A stretch of DNA of 64,000 bases from assembly GCF_000018865.1 (NCBI RefSeq), contig NC_010175.1:4402001-4466000 (forward strand). The letters are read 5' to 3'. This DNA comes from Chloroflexus aurantiacus J-10-fl (GTDB lineage: Bacteria > Chloroflexota > Chloroflexia > Chloroflexales > Chloroflexaceae). Positions 62,001 through 64,000 of this stretch are shown here, one piece after another. The notes beneath the pieces are model-generated. The model made no database searches. It was not told where the DNA came from and saw only the letters and a program-made list of their open reading frames with translations. The translations under genes were made by a program, and so were the position numbers. How positions within the stretch are numbered: position 1 is the first letter of the stretch; the number at the start of each line of letters is the position of its first letter.

Positions 62001-63331
62001 GCCACATTGACGGCGTCTCCCATAACGGTGTACTCTTTGCGTTCGGCATCACCGACGTTGCCGGCAAAGACATTGCCACTGTTTAGCCCGATGCGGAGCC
62101 GCAGTTGGGCAAGGCTGATCCCTGCCGGTTGGGACGTGATGAGCGAATGAAACGCACGTTGAAGATCGAGCGCTGCGCGTGCCGCCCGCTCGGCGTGATC
62201 CTCTTGCGCGATAGGGGCACCAAAGATCGCCAGGATTTTGCTACCCTCTGCCGCGAGGTCGATTTTGTTGACGTACCCGCCGTAATGCTCAATTGCGGTA
62301 AAACAGACCCGCCATACGGCATCAATGATCTGGGCGGCGCGTTCGGGTGGCAAATCCTCGACTAGCGGTGCCAGTCCTTCGATTTGGGCAAACAGGACTG
62401 ATACGGGACGCAGGTCAGCTTCCAGGCGTGGCCGCTGCGGGTCGCTCATGATCCGGTCGACCAGCGTTGCCGGCAGGTAGGGACTGAGCCGTTCCAGAGT
62501 CCAGATCAGGTGAAATGCGGTGTCGCGACCGGGTGGTGGTGTCTTGAACGGAGCGGCCGGACTCGTCGCTAGAGTCTGGCCTTCTATCGTTTGTAACTTT
62601 ACATAACCGTCGGTTAGTAATTCACCCTGGGCACGCCCGGCCAGGGCAGACCAGGCGTATGGCCCCAGCACAATCTCACCACGTCCCCCCAGCTCCTCTG
62701 CCCGTGCTACCCGCTCGACGCAGGAACCCATGGCGCTGTAGCGCAACGACTCGGAGCGTCCGGCACTGACCATAGCGATGCGCCCGCTTTCAACGCCGAT
62801 GTGCATAGTCAACGGGAACGAACCGATCCCCGGCACGTCACGTACAAAATTGGCCTGACGTTGTAGCAGGTCACGGGCAACCACCGTGGCAGTGTAAGCG
62901 TGATCGGGATCGGTAAACAAGACCAGCAGGGCATCGCCGCCAAAGGTGATCAGATCACCGCCGGCTTCCTGGATGCGGCGAATGAGCGCACCGAAGTACG
63001 TGTTCAGCGTATCGGTAACAATCTCGATGCCTTCCCGACCAATACTGCTCAAGCGTTCGGCCAGCGCCGTCGAGCCGCTAATGTCGGCAAATAGTAACGA
63101 GCCGTCAACCCATTCCACCCATGGTTGATTGTCGGTTGTACGCAGGCGATGGTTCACCAGACGGCGTGGCAGGTATGTCGAGAGCGTATACTGAGCACTG
63201 GCAAGAAGGGCGCATAGTTGATAGAGTTCGTGCGGTCGTAGACGATCAAGCCAGAGCGCGTTAGCCTGCTCGTTGCCAAGATAGCGTGCAATGCGCTGCT
63301 GATCAATCTGGTAAGCACTATATTCAGACAT
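59003..63331 (-). CDS. Soluble adenylyl cyclase-like protein: tandem class III cyclase domains, STAND NTPase, TPR repeats
   Basis: 1,442 residues. Cyclase domain C1 (about 75-235) has both metal aspartates, Asp83 in LLFADISGST and Asp133 in GGDALLVLF. C2 (about 308-480) has lost them (Gln316, and EGSK in place of GDG) but keeps Lys356 in YVNKID, Thr435 in EYTVMGD, and Asn442/Arg446 in VNVAARV. One catalytic site formed by C1+C2 is expected, as in mammalian soluble adenylyl cyclase; Lys and Thr predict ATP as substrate, and the Thr marks the bicarbonate-responsive class IIIb. Then come a Walker A GEAGIGKT (535-542), Walker B MIFDNLQWADH and TPR repeats to the end. Confidence 0.93.
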   Translation of the reverse strand: MSEYSAYQIDQQRIARYLGNEQANALWLDRLRPHELYQLCALLASAQYTLSTYLPRRLVNHRLRTTDNQPWVEWVDGSLLFADISGSTALAERLSSIGREGIEIVTDTLNTYFGALIRRIQEAGGDLITFGGDALLVLFTDPDHAYTATVVARDLLQRQANFVRDVPGIGSFPLTMHIGVESGRIAMVSAGRSESLRYSAMGSCVERVARAEELGGRGEIVLGPYAWSALAGRAQGELLTDGYVKLQTIEGQTLATSPAAPFKTPPPGRDTAFHLIWTLERLSPYLPATLVDRIMSDPQRPRLEADLRPVSVLFAQIEGLAPLVEDLPPERAAQIIDAVWRVCFTAIEHYGGYVNKIDLAAEGSKILAIFGAPIAQEDHAERAARAALDLQRAFHSLITSQPAGISLAQLRLRIGLNSGNVFAGNVGDAERKEYTVMGDAVNVAARVMSHSDWGEIRATTTFAVSVGTTIAFADSRTVTARGKREPLELLRVVGLREASSPVAQHAIVGRRYELGWLQERLAIALSGYGRVVRMNGEAGIGKTRLAAELLITSVPRQTRIVSVRCLAYQQSTPYAPWSDALQALCGMSSHDDHATRAARLRQMLDAAAISDDWAPIIADLVKLDLDDNPVTRVLDPQQRQKRRFEIIRALIHTAALGHGLVMIFDNLQWADHISLDLWRYIAGSIASKPIFLLGLHRNVLDWNGDPLGDGAELLTLTELPASDSADLIAAIPAGSRLSPEVKAQIIERAAGNPLFIEELVRVVQAGNTSLAELPDSLSGLLLTRLDQLDERSRAMLRVAAVVGQRFPVPVLQAVYGEDTTRLIQTIAQLDHQELTLLEREAPERVHIFRHALLHEVVYQSTLFARRRELHRRIGEYLEQRYAGELVRLRREYTAARQHQIVQIGRNGPLTNRAVRSLATPIFLLAHHYRLSDASERAIQYLLLSGHLARDEYANQQAITYYRWAIDIIGERGNDPRLWEAMEGLGETLAAIGQYDEAQATYQRMLALGGSDLPPVVQAEVLRSWGAALEKQGRYQDALTQLRQAEAIATTDMYHTPPLLLAAIAADLAQTLTRLGAFDEALAMCESGLARIRNDQRSIEDERIAAELQQQLGMIYGMRGHYDRARYHFLNALSAQEAIDDLYAQARTHNNLGYLAQLQSDYAVAVEHYTQAETLARKVSAKYALSSVLLNAAYAHYRLAHYDEAEVACRDALALCEEMGDRLGVAQADDMLGIIAYARGAYQQALQAYQQALPIYTEQANRYQYGNTLALMALATTADGDPSTALAYAEEARQIGEQLQVPQLTVEALWAAAEALLAQSTQLTDMAQRSALLEAAATNARQAADLAEHIGSQFDRAMALRLAGEIAAERGEPFAEYFTQAITIFNKINCRFEHACTAARFGRALYRCNLPEATTYLEYARQELAAIGAQGELSRLTTAMKEG

Positions 63332-63449
63332 TGGCTGATCGTTCCTGTACGCTGAATGGTGAGATTGCAGTCTTACACCATGAGCCGGTACTGTTGTGCA
63401 GGAGTAACTGACACTTCATACATTGTTGTTGGAGACATACATCGCTTCC

Positions 63450-63458
63450 ATTATAGCA
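63450..63458 (-). promoter_or_regulatory. Extended -10 promoter of the cyclase gene
   Basis: On the minus strand TGCTATAAT matches the extended -10 consensus, about 120 bp ahead of the cyclase ATG. Confidence 0.6.
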
Positions 63459-63623
63459 GAGGAGGGAAGGGTGTAGGGGGGTTGGGGATGATAGTTTTGT
63501 AAGGCGTTGTCTTGTGCGTCGTTGAAAAGCGGTGGCCCAGGTGTTACATAGCCGAACGCAGGCCGGCAGCCTGCCCCACAGCGTGCTGGTGGTACGTAAG
63601 GGTAGATTCCGCAGGGGCGGGTT

Positions 63624-63656
63624 CCGTAGGGGCGGGTTTAGAACCCGCCCCTACGG
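63624..63656. repeat. GTAGGGGCGGGTT palindromic repeat
   Basis: CCGTAGGGGCGGGTT and its complement flank three bases. An extra left-arm fragment (CAGGGGCGGGTTCC) lies directly upstream, like the first step of the tandem multiplication at 6624. Confidence 0.8.
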
Positions 63657-63907
63657 ACCTATGCATTACCCATATGTCGCGCTGCGTTAGGCTGGGCTGC
63701 AAGTGCTCCCCGTGGCGCAGGCTTCCAGCCTGCGTGGAGGCATTCCTCTCCACCGCTGTCAGGTGCTGGCCGTGACCGCTGGTGCGCAGGCACGAATCTC
63801 TTACAACATAACCGTCTACACGCAGGGGTATCGCATGCATGCCGGACCGACTCGATGATCGGTATGAGCACATTCAGCACCCCCGTGACCAGGATGGGGA
63901 ACGGTAT

Positions 63908-63965
63908 GCCACGCGCCGGATCGTGAGCACGGCTGGCGCGGCAGCATGGCTGCCGCACTCCAAAC
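63908..63965 (-). repeat. Dispersed GGCAGC palindrome repeat, inverted copy
   Basis: Reverse complement reads GTTTGGAGTGCGGCAGCCAT and GCTGCCGCGCCAGCCGTGCT, matching the repeats at 46.4-46.7 kb and 50.5-50.8 kb. Its palindromic core GCGGCAGC-CAT-GCTGCCGC is perfect. Confidence 0.75.
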
Positions 63966-64000
63966 TGCGAGACACGCGCATGCCGAGCGGGTACAGCAAT

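Larger units (their letters stand above)
63332..64000. other. Gene-free region with promoter and repeats
   Basis: Upstream of the cyclase the sequence has an extended -10 box, a palindromic repeat, a GCAGGC/GCCTGC hairpin near 63705 and the inverted dispersed repeat at 63908-63965. No convincing gene is seen. Confidence 0.6.

Noticed and set aside
1-64000. tRNA, rRNA, tmRNA or known riboswitch genes
   Set aside because: Scanned by eye for tRNA cloverleaf T-loop signatures and conserved riboswitch cores in the larger gaps and found none. A covariance search would settle it.

Overview
The window reads as a chromosomal segment of a filamentous anoxygenic phototroph of the Chloroflexota, most like Chloroflexus. 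This is an inference from gene content and style: long WD40 kinases, HEAT-repeat NTPases, an sAC-like cyclase, DUF1501/DUF1800 pairs, GC-rich palindromic intergenic repeats. No rRNA, tRNA, CRISPR array, prophage or intact transposon was found. Genes are densely packed. Many promoters look like extended -10 elements (TGn-TATAAT) without a clear -35.

Layout. 1-6.1 kb (+): the end of a PurD-like protein whose usual catalytic motifs are not recognisable, a GNAT acetyltransferase, a phasin behind a strong promoter with two 17-bp operators, a PhaR-type regulator, a patatin and a glycosyltransferase. 6.1-8.7 kb: repeats, then a Ser/Thr kinase with WD40 repeats (-). 9.0-17.3 kb (-): a seven-gene glycerol operon, glpF-dhaK-dhaL-glpK-glpA-glpB-glpC, behind a promoter with several palindromes and a leader of about 370 nt. 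17.8-23 kb (-): an alpha-2-macroglobulin gene broken by a frameshift. 23.4-28.8 kb: APH-fold kinase, SfsA, SGNH hydrolase, MFS transporter, LLM oxidoreductase. 28.9-31.3 kb (+): a GGCT-like protein with AguB and AguA (agmatine to putrescine), ending in a 194-bp tandem duplication. 31.5-35.1 kb (-): exported lipoprotein, DUF1501 and DUF1800 proteins. 35.3-35.9 kb: five 138-bp tandem repeats.

36.0-41.6 kb (+): a 684-residue protein whose C-terminal half resembles cyanobacterial acyl-ACP reductase, an overlapping alpha/beta hydrolase, and a three-gene ABC-2 exporter. 41.6-45.7 kb (-): glpX, an O-antigen-ligase-like protein, smpB, a methyltransferase and a hotdog thioesterase broken by an exact 7-bp duplication. 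45.8-50.4 kb: a small protein with a Gly/Asn-rich tail, dispersed repeats, ppa-nudix-ybeY, and an uncharacterised two-gene unit (coiled-coil/glycine-rich membrane protein plus helical partner). 50.6 kb: a remnant of a DUF1156-type DNA methylase beside a repeat. 50.9-53.2 kb (-): THUMP methyltransferase and M20 peptidase. 53.3-63.3 kb (-): a co-directional run of an sAC-like cyclase/NTPase/TPR protein, a 72-residue NHLP-clan peptide, a HEAT-repeat NTPase, an R2lox-type oxidase and an SDR.

How they fit together. The glycerol operon imports glycerol, phosphorylates it or dihydroxyacetone, and oxidises glycerol-3-phosphate into the quinone pool. GlpX supports gluconeogenesis or autotrophy. The phasin/PhaR pair points to polyhydroxyalkanoate storage. 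The acyl-ACP-reductase-like fusion could relate to the long-chain alcohols and wax esters known from Chloroflexus. The best candidates for undescribed biology are that fusion protein, the coiled-coil pair at 49-50.3 kb, and the cyclase/NHLP/HEAT/R2lox run.
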